A stretch of DNA of 64,000 nucleotides from Phallusia mammillata. Taxonomy: Eukaryota; Chordata; Ascidiacea; Phlebobranchia; Ascidiidae. The notes beneath the pieces were generated by a model. The model ran no database searches, was not told the DNA's origin, and worked only from the letters and a program-made list of their open reading frames with translations. This document shows positions 1-13,825 of this stretch, piece after piece (the first letter of the stretch is position 1; every line of letters begins with the position of its first letter). The position numbers and the translations under genes were made by a program. The stretch is from assembly GCA_003260075.1 (NCBI GenBank), contig QLIY01000043.1:252673-316672 (forward strand), written 5' to 3'.

Positions 1-1880
1 TTTAATCGAACTGACACTATCCTAAACTCGAAACGATTTCAAACACCTCTTAATATCTTCTTTACGCTTAACCCTATTTGAAACATCTACCTTATTGTAC
101 CCAAACCTGCAAAGTTACAAAATAACTCTTGGTCAAATGGCATACACATCTGGAATTCATCACATTGCAAAGCCAGAACAACAATCTAGCCCCTAAAAAC
201 CACAAGTATTGGAAACGCAGCAGGCCTTCACTTCATTTCTGTAATCGCATCTATTACACAGACATGTCTGCGAATGGAAAAATCCCAGCATCGACGGTTT
301 TAAGACGGATTTTCCGAATGATAAATTTTATGTGTCGAAAACATTATCTGATGTGATAAGGCTTGCGTGGTTAAAAGCATTCAAAGCCCTATACAACTGC
401 ATAAGTACAACCGAAATCGGAGGAAATTTATGTAAGCGATAGGCATACAAGGTTGATCGAAACCTGCAAAATCCCCTGGTCTATGCTTTATCAATTGGAT
501 ACGAATTGAGGTTTATAGGGTTCACTTTAAAAACGGAAATCTGAAATAGATTCCCGGTACTTTGCTCGATAATTTGTCTGTTTTATGAAACTGCGTGTTG
601 TGAGAAAAAAAACTGTTCAGTCCGCGAACTATTAGGTACACCAAAAATATTACAAAAGGTTTGAGAACCACCAGTTGAAGTAGATGTGACACAGGTTAAA
701 CCGCAAAGAGGCAAACTAGATCCGTTCACTGACGTACCAAACCGGTTTATATGAAGCTGTTCCCCACGTTGTCCTAAGATATTATCTTACGATGCGCAAA
801 CTACTGTATATATGCGCAACAAGGGAAGCGTACGGTTGGCCAAGTACTGCAAAGACCCAATTGAAATTCCTTGTCGCCTATTTGATACGTTGCAATTCAA
901 AATCACTGCACCAATTCAAAGGATGGGCATCGGTGATTTTTGCCACACAGACTGTAAAGATCCGGTTAAAATTTTGCTACGCTTGTAAATCGCGGTTTTA
1001 AAGGAGGTTTAACCGTAGTTATAAGTCTGGGCGGGCTTTTGGGGTCTGCTTTGGGCTTAAGTTTGAATCTAACGAGATTATTCAGGCCTAACTTCACACA
1101 CGGACACTTTTGTCTCCTATTTGATGCGCTGCAATTCGAAATCGTTGCACAAATGCTGACTGTGATTTTTGTCCCACAGACTGTTGAAATCAGGATTTTT
1201 TTCTTTTTATGTAAAGACTCGTTTAACAAATTTATACTCGCTTTACTGTTGGAAACAGTTTCCGAAATGTACGAATACGTGTTTGTACAATGTAAGCATT
1301 CAAACGGTATTTATACAATATTGTTTCCAGAGACGTATTTTTTGCCATTTGATTTGAAATATAATTAATCATTGAAATGAACAAATTGCCGATTTTGACC
1401 ACAAACCGCAATTAACCACAATGGGACTTATTGGCAAGGGCTTAATTGAAGGTTCTATACATCAGGCATTCAACAAATGGTTTTCCGAGTTTCAAGAGCT
1501 AACATCCACATAGTAACAGCACACGGCGCCACCGTACCCACCCTGAACACGTTTCCTGCTTTGGTTGGGCTATTCAACTAATCGCGTAAGCGATTACCGG
1601 CTCCAGCGCTGCCTTGACGCCCTATCTGGCCCGCTAAACGTTAAACCACCGTGTTTAACCCTTAATTGCTCGGCTTGGGCACAAATCCAGGCCTGGGTGT
1701 ACCGTGGTATTGTGGCGGTCAAGTGCATAAGTCGACTGTACCATCGGCCTGGCGCCGGGCACAGGTTGATTTGTAAGCTTCCGCGAAACGCATAACGCCG
1801 TGCTGGGAAAATACACCGTGCTAAACTGACAATTAAAGGTAATTGGTGCCTTGAAAACAAGCTTCAAAGCCGAGCCGGGC
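1..1880. other. No supportable gene
   Basis: AT-rich with a GC-richer patch at about 1530-1880. Two loosely similar stretches (about 870-1000 and 1100-1215, sharing TTGAAATC and CCACACAGACTGT-like words) hint at an old duplicated repeat. No spliceable coding frames were found. Confidence 0.5.
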
Positions 1881-2159
1881 GTGAAATGCTACCTTGTAGC
1901 TACAGCACTTGCAGCAAGACCGCGTTCTGCCTTTAATCGACTGTTACGAAGGCATTGTGGCTCTTGTGTACTCAAGTGTTGCCTTGATTGGTTAATAACA
2001 CGTTGCCCGCGCCGACCCCCCCCCCGTGAAATGCTACCTTGTAGCTACAGCACTTGCAGCAAGACCGCGTTCTACCTTTAATCGACTGTTACGAAGGCAT
2101 TGTGGCTCTTGTGTACACAAGTGTTGCCTTGATTGGTTAATAACTCGTTGCCCGCGCCG
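1881..2159. repeat. Gap-like C run with duplicated flanks
   Basis: Copy A 1881-2014 and copy B 2026-2159 (134 bp each, three substitutions seen) either side of 10 C at 2016-2025. The block is GC-richer than its surroundings and includes GATTGGTTAATAAC. Confidence 0.9.
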
Positions 2160-3276
2160 CCCGTGTTATTGTATCGCAGCGGTATGACGGACGGCGGCAT
2201 ACAAGTTACGTGTACTGTGACATTAATCCCTTATTAAACAGCGAGAGGTCCATTGACCGATTGGTCATTTAATGTCGGTAATTCGGTAATTATGTTAACC
2301 TAAAGTAGTGCTCAATGACTCTATATACCCGCACACAGCTGTATAAGTCAGAAAAGAAAACAAGTTCTAATTTTGTGCAAATCATGTTATACACACACAC
2401 CTTTTTGTGTTATACCAATACAAATGCGCCTGCAACCGTTTTGCATGCTTGGTCAGTTAGGCATAAACTATTATTCAGTTCTTTTCCTATTTCATGAACG
2501 TTAACATGATCATCAAACCTGCATATAAAGTCCAAACTTCTCACGGTAAAGAAAAAACGGACGCTCAAAGGTTGCATCAATGAACATACAATTATACGTC
2601 TACATCTCCTTTAACCATGCAACAAGAATTTCTGAACGGCAAAGAATACTTGCATATGCTGCCCATTGCAATTTGGGACAGTTTACAGTTCAAATCTGCG
2701 CGGAACACAACCACCACATTTCCATTGACCTCGTTCCCTTATTTGCGTTTTTATGATAAGCTTTTCCAATAACCAGAATAGCTGAAAACTGTAATGTGAG
2801 CAAAAGCAACACTAAGTGGACCTATGAGCAAAATCTCGCAAATGTGCCAGCGACACGCCTGCCTCGTAACGCGCAATTGAGACAGAACACAAACAAACAA
2901 ACAGCCACCCCCTGCAGATCAAGACGACCCAGCGGGTCGTTGTTTGATTTTTTCTTCAAGTCGGTCGCAAATCAGGCGTTTAACTTGACTTCACACAGTT
3001 ACGGGCCGGTTGCTGTGAAGTTTGTGCGAATCTTTGTGAAACTAAAATGATGGCGGTGAAGGCGAGCAAATTTGCGCAGGCGAAAACACAAATAATGGAG
3101 CGCTATACGACACGAGACTTGTCACTGTTTATTTGACAAACTGGCAAACTTCAATTGCATATTTTCATGAGGATTACTGATTCTCCATGCATATATCAAT
3201 GTGTATTTGCATGTTTTGTTGGCTAAAAAGTAAACGGTATTTGTGCTTGGGCAAGAAAATATAAGTTCTGCTTTGG

Positions 3277-3522
3277 ATGATGCAGCAGCGAATATAAGGA
3301 ATAAGTAACAGCTTACTGAGCTTTGGACCTATTTTGGGATGCTCTCTCTTACTGAGAGATACACAATGCAGTTGCATTTTCGGTAAACACAAAACCCCCC
3401 CCCCATGATGCAGCAGCGAATATAAGGAATAAGTAACAGCTTACTGAGCTTTTGACCTATTTTGGGATGCTCTCTTTAACTGAGAGATACACAATGCAGT
3501 TGCATTTTCGGTAAACACAAAA
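3277..3522. repeat. Gap-like C run with duplicated flanks
   Basis: Copies 3277-3394 and 3405-3522 around 10 C (3395-3404), nearly identical. Confidence 0.9.
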
Positions 3523-3534
3523 CATTGCACAAGA

Positions 3535-3963
3535 TATCTCCAGTGCATCAATTTTGTGATGCTCATTTGTTTGTTGTGGCTTTATAAGGCACGAGAGGTG
3601 TATATTTCCTCTGTACGTTACTGACGCAGTTTCGTTGTGTGTTGTGTAAAATCTATTAGTTTGCTGATGAACAGAAAGTAACGCTATACAAGGCAATAAA
3701 TAAAGCAATACTTTCTAATTGCTCACAGATCTTGATTAAAAACTTCCCCCCCCCCTATCTCCAGTGCATCAATTTTGTGATGCTCATTTGTTTGTTGTGG
3801 CTTAATAAGGCACGAGAGGTGTCCTCCGTATATTACTGACTCAGTTTCGTTGTGTGTTGTGTAAAATCTATGAGTTTGCTGATGAACAGAAAGTAACGCT
3901 ATACAAGGCAATAAATAAAGCTATACTTTCTAATTTCTCGCAGATCTTGATTAATAACTGTTT
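3535..3963. repeat. Gap-like C run with duplicated flanks
   Basis: Copies 3535-3745 and 3756-3963 around 10 C (3746-3755), with substitutions and a small indel (CTCTGTACG against CTCCGTATA). Confidence 0.9.
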
Positions 3964-4809
3964 TATTGATGATATTTTCGGCACAAGTATGATATATAAC
4001 ATATTGTCAAGTTTATCATACAGTCGATCAAAGGCGGTTTTATGCATTCGTTTTATCTCGAAAAAGCCTTCGAAAGTGAAAACTAAAGCGGGCCTGGGGG
4101 ATTTCTTAGGTTGTGCCCAAAATTGTACCCATTTTTATCAATAAACTACCAACACTTGATTTTCTACTGCAAAATTTAACAATATTGTCAACATGATCAG
4201 TCACAGTTAGGCTAAACACAAAGACAACAATAATTGCAAAATCATATTATCTTTCTACATCTGCCGAAACAGACAGAGTTGTGATTATTATGGCGCCCAT
4301 ACCACTTCATTCTGTCAATCCCAATCTTAACGTATCGATTATAAGGGCCTCACACCGGACCACGAAGCGCTGTCTTAATAGGTCGTAATTGCTGAATAAA
4401 TATTAACTCAGTCGTCTGCAGTTTGCCAGTAACGACTAAGCAAGTATCACCCGATACCCAATAATATATATGTACTCACACCCCATTCAATTGCTGGATC
4501 GTATTGACCTGTGAACGTGCTATTAAACAGCTATCACTATCTAACTGTCGATGTGTTGAAAGTAAAGGTATTAACTAATTTCTATGGCCGCGTTTGACGT
4601 AACACTGCAAGTCGCGTTTGAATCGAGAAGTGTCAATCAAAAGGGTAGTTGGGTTTGGCCATTGAAACAAAACTAAAGGTGTTTTTTAAGCATTACAGAC
4701 ATCAATTCATGTGACTTGAGAAGGGTGGCGCACACGCATATATGGATCATGGTATGTTGACTGTAAGCTTGGAAAATATCAAATTAAATCGCCAAATTTG
4801 CACAAGACA

Positions 4810-4974
4810 AACAACTATTTTACGCAGCACATTAAATACAAAGTTCGTGCAAGTCTATTTGCAAATTTGTAGAGTTAAATACCGTACCCCCCCCCCACAA
4901 CTATTTTACGCAGCACATTAAATACAAAGTTCGTGCAAGTCTATACATTGCAAATTTGTAGAGTTAAATACCGT
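4810..4974. repeat. Gap-like C run with duplicated flanks
   Basis: Copies 4810-4886 and 4897-4974 around 10 C (4887-4896); one copy has a 4-bp insertion (ACAT). Confidence 0.9.
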
Positions 4975-5103
4975 TTATGTCCTGGACTACGAAACAAAAT
5001 ATAAATGTTACAAAAACGCTGCATTTCCATGCACTGGTCATTACCACCAAATGCCTAGCCATTACCGTAATAACCTTGGTTTGTTCTTGCTCTACAATCT
5101 ACA

Positions 5104-5423
5104 CTAGTGGTTCTCAAACTTTTTAAGCATGCGGCGCATCAAATAACTAAAATTTTCTTCCGCGGCACACTTCGCAGGTAAACATAACAAAAGTTGTTCA
5201 AAGAATGTTAACTTTCAACTTTATTGTGGTGCTTTTCATTACCAATGACAAAAATATTCTTTTAAACTTTGTTATGCACACCAGTATTTCGCCATGAAAA
5301 CACCAGGGAATGTTTGCACTTTAAAATACGAAATGCTTCGTCACGGCACAATTGACAATCTCTCACGGCACACTCACTGATCTACATGCTTAAAACGGAT
5401 TCCTAACCTTTTCTACGTAATGG
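5104..5423. mobile_element. hAT-type element fragment (left end)
   Basis: Starts TAGTGGTTCTCAAACTTTTT and carries repeated CGGCACAC motifs characteristic of this MITE class. It ends at the 20-base C run 5424-5443 with no right terminus. Confidence 0.55.
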
Positions 5424-5443
5424 CCCCCCCCCCCCCCCCCCCC
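5424..5443. other. 20-base C run, no duplicated flanks
   Basis: Pure C run at the end of a hAT fragment; the two sides do not match, as for a gap of real length. Confidence 0.7.
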
Positions 5444-6508
5444 TTTTAAAAATATCTAAACCTGATAAAGCATTTGCCTTAATCTGTTTATAACGCTTTA
5501 AATCCACAAAAAAACAACTTTAAAAGGATTCTACGAACGTATTTTTTATCACGTCACTACATTTTGCGGTTATTCCCTTGCATAATGCAGCAGGGTCAGT
5601 TGACGTCACCAGTCACCGCCCATGTAAAATTCATCGTCATAACAACAAAACACTGTCTTTCGGATATTACGTCATTTCTGCAAAGGTTGACAAACCTTTG
5701 GCAGATACCAGTAACGTAAAACAACTAACTCGTCTTATGTGTATACACATATTACTCTATTCAAGGAAACAATAAACACCACTCTTATAAGGAAACTTCA
5801 ATCAAAACTGCATTCTTAAGTATTTCAACATTAAATCTGCCTTCTATATAGAAAAAAAGCAATACAGTAAAACTGCCGACTTTTGCAAACGTAGTAACGC
5901 AAATGGTGACAGATAAAACCGCGTACAAAAAAATATGCAACATAACTTCAACACCTTTATGAATATTAATCCCTGCACGGTTGTAGCAACGTTACTACCG
6001 TTACTAATCACAATCGCCGACACTCGAGATGCCGCACTTACTAACTTCGCCACTCTAGCAAAAGCAGCACCGAAGAATTTGCTACTAAAGAGGGCTCCAC
6101 AGCTTGCCAACTATTTCGTCGTTTAGACTCGCGGCATTGTTTGGTTGACCCACTTTTGTGCCGCTGGGCCCAGCAAGCACTATCCGGCTTTGTAATCCAT
6201 TCTCGGCGATTCTGTGACGGTACAATACGAGGGCACTTGGCCTATTGTGTGGCGATGTTACTAGCTGTATTTAATTGCACTTGAGCTGAAGTTTTGGACG
6301 AGCACAAAGGCCTCGTTTTGGGGTAAAATTTTAGTTACAATTGGAGATAGGTAAGGGGATAGCGGTCACATGTGCAGTTAGATAACTTTTGTTAAACCCC
6401 CAATACAGACTTATCAAACACAATTTCGCGTTAAATTGTATAGATCAAAACAGCAAAACACACGAATCGCACATCATTAGGGACTGGCCTCAATAGTTGC
6501 CACACAAG

Positions 6509-6696
6509 AATACGAATTGTCCATATTTGTAAGTGGGTTTGACGAGTCCAATAGTGACCTTTTCAAGGCATACTTATTCTTAAATATTTGAAGGTTACCC
6601 CCCCCCCAATACGAATTGTCCATATTTGTAAGTGGGTTTGACGAGTCCAATAGTGGCCTTTTTAAGGCATACTTATGCTTAAATATTTGAAGGTTG
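6509..6696. repeat. Gap-like C run with duplicated flanks
   Basis: Copies 6509-6597 and 6608-6696 around 10 C (6598-6607), a few substitutions. Confidence 0.9.
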
Positions 6697-7105
6697 TAAC
6701 TTTTTATGCTTTTTGTTGTGTATTTTAACAAAACACATCACATCGTGTGGGGCATGAAGAAGAAGACGTATGGGGCACAGGTTCCGTATTTTATGTGGAA
6801 AACTTCGGTAAATTTATAAGAAAGAGCTTGGAAAATGCAAATATTAAAACACGTCAAAGGTCACCATTCAACATGCTAGAAAATTTTGTGTACATACTAC
6901 AGTTAGGAAATAAGTTCTGAAAGACAATTATTAATCACTATCTGATTGTGAGTTGTACTTGTTGCTGGGTCAATTAGCCAACACATTCACAACCAAATAA
7001 CAGTAACAAGTCCGTTGTAAACACAGCAATGTTTCATAAACAAAGTGCAACCACAACGTAATTAATGATCCCTATCTGATTGCCATGATGCTCAATTATA
7101 TCCAC

Positions 7106-7574
7106 GTGGTATCAGTGGCCATTAATTATTGTCGGCTATAATTGTTTTTTAGATTGTTCTACGAGATTTTATTATTAGCTGTTTGTTATAATACAAACTT
7201 ATTATTTGCCAAAGATAGTAGAACTTTAAATTGCATCATAGCTCTTTTTTACTTGTACGGTTTCAAAAGCAATTAAGCTTGAAAGTTTTTACAATTTGTT
7301 AAAAAACATCTAAAGAGCCCCCCCCCCCGTGGTATCAGTGGCCATTAATTATTGTCGGCTAAAAAATGATTGTTGTACGAGATTTTATCATTAGCTGTTT
7401 GTTATAAACTTGTTATTTGCCAAAGATAGTAGAACTTTAAATTGCATCACAGCTCTTTTTTACTTGTACGGTTTCAAGAGCAAAAAACGGTAGATGAGTG
7501 AAGTGACTTTGCCAAAGCAATTAAGCTTGAAAACTTTAACAAAGTTTTTAAAATTTGTTAAAAAACATCTAAAG
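7106..7574. repeat. Gap-like C run with duplicated flanks
   Basis: Copies 7106-7317 and 7329-7574 around 11 C (7318-7328); copy B has a roughly 35-bp insertion before AGCAATTAAGCTTGAAA and other indels, more than sequencing error would give. Confidence 0.88.
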
Positions 7575-9050
7575 CGCGGAAAAGTCTACAAAACATCGGA
7601 AATTTTAACTGCTTAGAGCGGATTGTGAAACCTTTTAAGCCTAAATCGAACTAGAAAGTTCAAAAAGGCTATAAAGTGCGTTTTAATTTCCTGAGAAACC
7701 AGAAAAACACGCAAATACAATCACATGGGCTCTTGCAACCTTGTACGCTGGTAATTATGCAAATAACATCTTAATATACTTTTGATAAATCAGCGCAACA
7801 GGCACATATATGCATTGACTTGTATGTAGAATAGCTGAACACAACATAAAGAAACAGCATACAATGTTTATGTTAATACATGTCACGATGATTTATGCAC
7901 TTTAATTGGTAAGCGTGCTTTCAACACTGTTGATCTTTCCAATGACAAATGATTTCAATACGTCACCACGGCATTAGTATGTTAATGTCAAATGATCATT
8001 ATGTCAAAAAGCATGGGTATACTTGTTAAGTACAGTGTCGTAATGATTCAATATATATCCTACCAAAAACTCTAATTACTGTTAAAAAAACTCAACCTTA
8101 CTCAAGTGGAGTAAAAAATGTTGATGAAATTCAATGAATTATACGGGACTGGGGGGTATTCACCTGCCTATTTGATTTATTCGTTTTTTGCGACACACCA
8201 ATGAACTACCAGGGTGATCATTCACAAAGAATAGCGGTTTTGGCTTGAACTAGTTTGTAGCAAGGACTAGAACTTAATTTCGGTGGTCTCTTAATAAAGA
8301 CTCACTGGTGAATGACATGAGACCTAAGTATGAAGATTTGTTTTTAACACTGGCTACGTTCCCATGCTTATGTGTTGAGAGAACGGTCATTCACTCGTAC
8401 AACTGATGACCTTTTGGTCCGTTTCTATCCTGACACAACCCAAAAGCAGTTGTTTCTAATACACACACAGCATTTCCAATCATACCAAGCAGGAACAGCT
8501 CGAATATTCCCTTATAAGTCCTTACAGTACTCGTCCCTGTCTAGTTTGGCACCAAGCAGGCGGCCTCCATTACACCATCTTCGGAACAGAAATAAGTGTA
8601 AGGTGATACCCTAGGCTTGCGACCGTTATATGTCAAACTGACGAGGCCTTTCATCTTCTGCTGGCTGAAATCCGTTGTGGTTTTCGGGTGTGTGACTTAC
8701 ACGTGTATTGTTATGTACAAAAACATGGATGTCAATTGTGAGGTAACGTGGCGTGTATTGGTTGGATTGATGTGTACAAAGCATTTAAAAATGGCTTTTC
8801 AAGTTACATGTTGCAAGGGTGCGGGAAAAATAATTTAAAGCCCTGGAAAAATTCCGATTTTGTGTTTTTTTGCAATGATCGTTCGTTTAAAAATTAAATA
8901 AAGCAATTGATATGTTGATAAAACAAAGTGTGCTGTTTACCTTTCGTTAAAAAAAATTATTAACATATTACCATACATTTAACAAATGTACACAAAACAA
9001 ATTTTGGTAATTTTATGAATACATAAATTGGTCCGTTTATGTATTAATAT

Positions 9051-9160
9051 TAGAGATGCACCGAATATTCGGTTTGCCGAATTTATTCGGCCGAATCGGC
9101 CACTTTTGCAAAGATTCGGTTTCGGCCGAATCGAAATTTCGCCGATTCGGTACATCACTA
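9051..9160. mobile_element. hAT-type MITE, 110 bp, with perfect 8-bp target duplication
   Basis: Terminal inverted repeats TAGAGATGCACCGAAT and (reverse complement of the right end) TAGTGATGTACCGAAT, flanked on both sides by ATTAATAT (9043-9050 and 9161-9168). The interior is made of TTCGGCCGAA palindromes. The 8-bp duplication is characteristic of hAT transposition; the element has no coding capacity. Confidence 0.88.
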
Positions 9161-12100
9161 ATTAATATTATATCTGGTCTTTTTACCATATAGCTTAAGC
9201 CAAAATAATTTTAGGGGTTTGGTTTTTTTTCAAAAACAGCCGACAGAACTAATTTTTCCGAAAACCTTTTTACGTGTCAAGTATTACCAATGCCACCACA
9301 CAAATTCTGCTTTCGAAAAATCAAGTTTTAGTATTGACTTCAACGGCGCTCGACTTATTTCAAAATGACGTAATGTAGGTTCAACTGACGTTACTGACAA
9401 TCGGTGGAGCTGAAAAGGGGCCTGATTTCTTTTCACGGCTATCTAACCCCATAGTTCTTTCACAAAAGCCCGAGTTAAATCACTAAAAAAGGCAAAACAA
9501 CTGATCATCGGAGTTCCGTTCCAAAGTACCAAAGGGTGATGTAATGTATAAAATGGCACTGGTTGTAACTTTACACCAAGCGGACGACTTTTAATCGTGG
9601 GATTTTCGTGGGATAAACAAATTAACAAACAATTGCTGCGTTAACGTACTATTGTAGCTCGTATAGGAATTTTATTCACGTCGTTTTCGGCAACTATTTT
9701 GAGGATTACCCGTGATACCAGTAAAGTACACTAGAGCCTTTTAATAATTTGTTGGTTAAGTTTGCTCTATATTATAATTCGAACGTATATGTTTCTCACC
9801 CACAATGGACCAATATCCTCGATCTAATTATAAAATAAACAAAAATACAGCATAAACATTTTTAACCAAATTTTGAACACCCCAGTGTTCTAATCTCTAC
9901 TTCTTATTGACTTGACACCTACGGATCGTTATACCATGACCGCATATTTACAACCAAAACACGTGGACATATCTTGAGCAATACCTAATTTGTTACGCAT
10001 GGTTAAAAGTGTTTTGCTCAACGATTTCGCGAAATAGAATTCCTACTCCAATAGCTGCGTTAAAACCGTGTTTATTGTTCAAACACCGAATGTGGCACAA
10101 ATCACCGATCAACAAACCGTAAAAAACATCTCAAAGGGGAATTTCCGCACTTGTTTACCATTAGACCTTTGATTTCGAAGGAGTTTATGACCTGTGTCGG
10201 TTAACTAATAATTTCGTGACAACCAATATAACCTGTCCCATTTAGGATGACCTAATTGTGTAAATTCTTCACAAAAAAAGTTTTCTTGGCTCACGAACGG
10301 GGCCAAGTCGGTTTTGACTTGTGACATCACCGTTACCATATCATAAATGACGTCATTTTTTATATCTTGTAATACTTGATATACTATACTTGATACACAA
10401 CAATCAAAAAAGAGATTTTGCATACGTTTTAATTGTGTAACAAATCAACACAGTTTTGAAGTAAATGTACAGAGAACAGAGGTACAACTAGGTATTTATA
10501 TTGAAAACACCATAAATTTCGTTTATCTCAGAAGGTCATGGCGCTTCTAGATTCTACAGACAGCATCCAGAAATCCCCTGGCGCCCATTTTACACATACC
10601 AGTACATCTAGATTAATATTTAATAGCCTCGGAAGCGTTTTATTTTGTAGACATTTATGTTATCGACCACTGAAGCAATGAGAAAATCACCATTTAAATG
10701 TCAACGCACATTTCTCAGACTTGTATTTCACATGATTTCAACACCAGAAATTTTGGTCAACCTTGGTGAGTCACCACATTGGCTTGTCAGCCCAGTGGGA
10801 AGAGCCGGAACGGTTATGCGATCACCTGTTTAGCGTTGTTTTGTCCGGTTTAAAGCGGCGCGCTAGACATTCCGTCTGCTTTCGATCGGTCATGGTAAAA
10901 CGAAAGGGTTCTGGGCGTCGTGCTTTAACATACCACCCTATTTTCATTTTTGAATAATTGACTAAATTTCACATGGTATTTCATTTGGAATAAAAACGTC
11001 TAGCCTGGTATCTACGCTTGTACCATGGACCTTTTTGGCATGTTATTTTGTCATAGTCTGGGGAAATAAATCAATGGAGCCTATATAACTTCCTAGGACC
11101 TAGACAAACAATACAAACTAAGGGCCTTTTTAGCAATGTAACTTTATCCGTTTTTTGGTATCTTTTTTTACTTTTTTAGTACGTTTCAGATCGCAAATCT
11201 AGTACTACCCTTGTTCATGGGGCAAGTTTATTTCTGCTATATAATACATTTTATTACGTCCAAGAGAGTATCAAAATACGAAGTTTATACCTTAATTGGT
11301 CTGATAACTGCATTTCTCTTGTGTAGTATAGCGTTACAATCGTTAAAAATACGTAATTTTTAGTCTGCAAATCACCTACTAAAACTGTGATGAATAAATA
11401 AAAATCTATGAGACATAGAACGTTTCTACCCCATTTTGAATTCATCTAAACAGAACGAATGTAAGAAGAAACATTAGTTCAAAGTAATTCGTAATTTTTT
11501 GCGTTCTGTCAAGCGAAAAGTGGGGGTAGGCGTTACCACGTACGCAATTCAATGAGTGTATTCAAAGCTAATCTTGCGTAACGTGCTGTGATCGGTCGCG
11601 TGTCGACTTGGTAAATCAGAACCTCTATTCTCAGGAATGTGATTGCAACATAACGAACGTTACGAACCAGTAACTCATATATTGAAGTTTATAAATGCAA
11701 AAAAGTGTCGAAATATACTGACCGGCGTTTTGCATGGGGGCTTGAGTTGGTATTTACTATTTACCAATAGAAAAACGCCCAATATTGCTGTTAAAAACTT
11801 AATTTTATCTTGTCCCAATATCTTGGCCACCTAGTCCATTTTGTGCTATTAATATTTAGCTCGAACGTTTTTTGTAAAAGGTTTATGTTAAAACGCCGAA
11901 TTCTGTTTGAATAAGGAACTGTCGATGCCACTTAGGCGGAATATAGATTATATGCCAATTGAAAAATGAAACCAAAACTTTGAAAACAGGAAATGAAAAA
12001 ACTTATTTACGGAAGTTGTTTAATCTGAGGCTCTTATCCCGATACCACAAAAAAACTTGTAACAACTTTAACCCAAACCAACCAAAAAATAGACTACCCA

Positions 12101-12696
12101 ATAAAAAAGTTCTATGCCGGTTCATAGGTTACCGATGGCAATTATTTCTTAATTTCAATCTTTTAACTATATTTACCATTCAAACATTCATCTTGCTCGT
12201 ATTGATTTTCGTTGAAGGCGCTGGGAGAAATTTTCTTTTGTCAGGATGGGTAATTATCATGCTATACTCAAAAATTATATACAACGTTTATATGAACCCA
12301 ACCTAAAAGAAACAATGATGCCGTATGATATGTAGTTTGTCACGAAAAAAACGGAACCTGGTTATTTCTATATCCCAATGACTCCGAATTTAAGATTGTA
12401 TTCTTATTTAAAACAGCTATTTCAAGAGATTCCTTGGCAAACTTTTGACATGTGTAAAAAGTATGTCGACATTTTAAAACACAATTTTCAAATCAACCAA
12501 TAATAATTAATTAAACAGAAACCAAAATAAAAGAATCCAGCTGTATATAACAAAAACGCATTACCCAGCAGATGTGACCAAATAGGCTGCACCTGCCGTA
12601 TCCCAACAGTTAACATTTATTTGTCACATGCACAAACACAGACCAACCGGCCGCTGTGCGTTCAGCTGTGACGGTCAGTGCGCAGTCACGTGTCCA

Positions 12697-12704
12697 TGAC
12701 GTCA
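12697..12704. promoter_or_regulatory. CRE palindrome TGACGTCA in a GC-richer patch
   Basis: TGACGTCA beside CACGTG (12687-12693 region). It matches the CREB/ATF consensus; no gene start is assigned nearby, so the role is open. Further exact copies lie at 5601, 10348, 17555, 19082, 22191, 26895, 28317, 31519, 37749, 38453, 44939, 53569 and 54072. Confidence 0.3.
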
Positions 12705-13579
12705 CGGCGGTTGTGTTTCGGGGCCGACACAATTGAATTTGAGTGGAACAATGGTCGAGACCAACTCGGAGATATTATTGTCCCCATTCTATGCTTGATG
12801 TTGTTAACGTGCCAGGGAACAATACGGAAGGATAACAGGATTACGCTGTGTGCGTGTGTCCTTATTGTGTTCGATATACCACAATGGTATTGTTTATTAA
12901 CTAAACTTTAAAAGATTGTCATAACAAGGTCAGAATTTGAAGGCGGGGCGGTTTACATTAAATGTTGGACCCAATTCCTAAATTCCATATTCGTGTAATT
13001 TTCCGTTACTTTTTCGATGGATAAAACGCAATGTTGTTAAGGTCAGCATTTTTGGGGCCGGGCGTCTTGAATGTAAGTGTTGGAACCACTTCCGAAATTG
13101 TATATTCGTATGTTCTTAATTAAGTTGTTTCAATGTTTTCCAAGTTTTATGGAAACACGATTTTTTTAATCATTAGTTAAATTTATATTATTTTCCTGAC
13201 ATTTCTGATGCATTGCAGTTATGAAACACACAAATATAAAATGTGCTATACATTGCGGTTATGGTTTAAATAGGGAAAATAGTTTTAGTTGTTCATATCT
13301 TACACCATGCGTATCGTTAAATTTCCTGCAGTGTTTTATTGTATTTCCGTAAACTGATTTTCAGGAGAAAGTTTTTTAGGTCTATAACACAAACAAAAAA
13401 CTTTGGCAACAACCAATATGAAAAGGTGGTTTGATGACACAAACTACTTCACGAGGTCTTAGCAAACTGGACAATAGGGCAAGAGAATGGTCTCCAGTCG
13501 CGGAAATCAACAATTCAGAATCCACACACACATCCGATGTTTGTCAAATGAATACGAATGTTCAATAGAACCTTGATAA

Positions 13580-13825
13580 ATCATCAACTAAAACGCCCAA
13601 CTAACAAAGCACGACTATAATACTCTTAAATATGCCAAAATTTGATGGGAGAAACGAAAGTCCAGCGTTCTTTTTCACCGCCCTGAAATTTTCAAGGGGG
13701 GGGGGGTTAATCATCAACTAAAACGCCCAACTAACAAAGCACGGCTATAATACTCTTAAATATGCCAAAATTTGATAGGAGAAACGAAAGTCCAGCGTTC
13801 TTTTTCACCGCCCTGAAATTTTCAA
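13580..13825. repeat. Gap-like G run with duplicated flanks
   Basis: Copies about 13580-13695 and 13709-13825 around 11 G (13696-13706). This is the first run read as G instead of C. Confidence 0.9.

Larger units (their letters stand above)
7575..13577. other. Intergenic, no supportable gene
   Basis: Apart from the MITE at 9051-9160, only short chance frames. The longest, a 115-codon frame at 11959-12306, is Lys/Asn/Leu-rich as AT-rich DNA gives, with no motif. A GC-richer patch at 12640-12730 holds TGACGTCA and CACGTG and may be regulatory. Confidence 0.45.

Noticed and set aside
3277..3963. CRISPR-like or satellite array from the many direct repeats
   Set aside because: Each repeat occurs just twice around a homopolymer, with unrelated sequences at each site; no array periodicity.
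5844..6126. Overlapping frames on both strands (minus 88 codons, plus 63 codons) with Ala/Val-rich translation
   Set aside because: Looked protein-like, and a GTAAGT donor exists, but no partner exon could be found and neither frame has a recognisable motif.
10763..10957. Possible tRNA-like or coding patch with CAGCCCAGTGGG
   Set aside because: Only an A-box-like word; no B box at the right distance and no protein motif.
11959..12306. 115-codon frame in AT-rich DNA
   Set aside because: Composition is what AT-rich random sequence gives; no domain, no splice partners.
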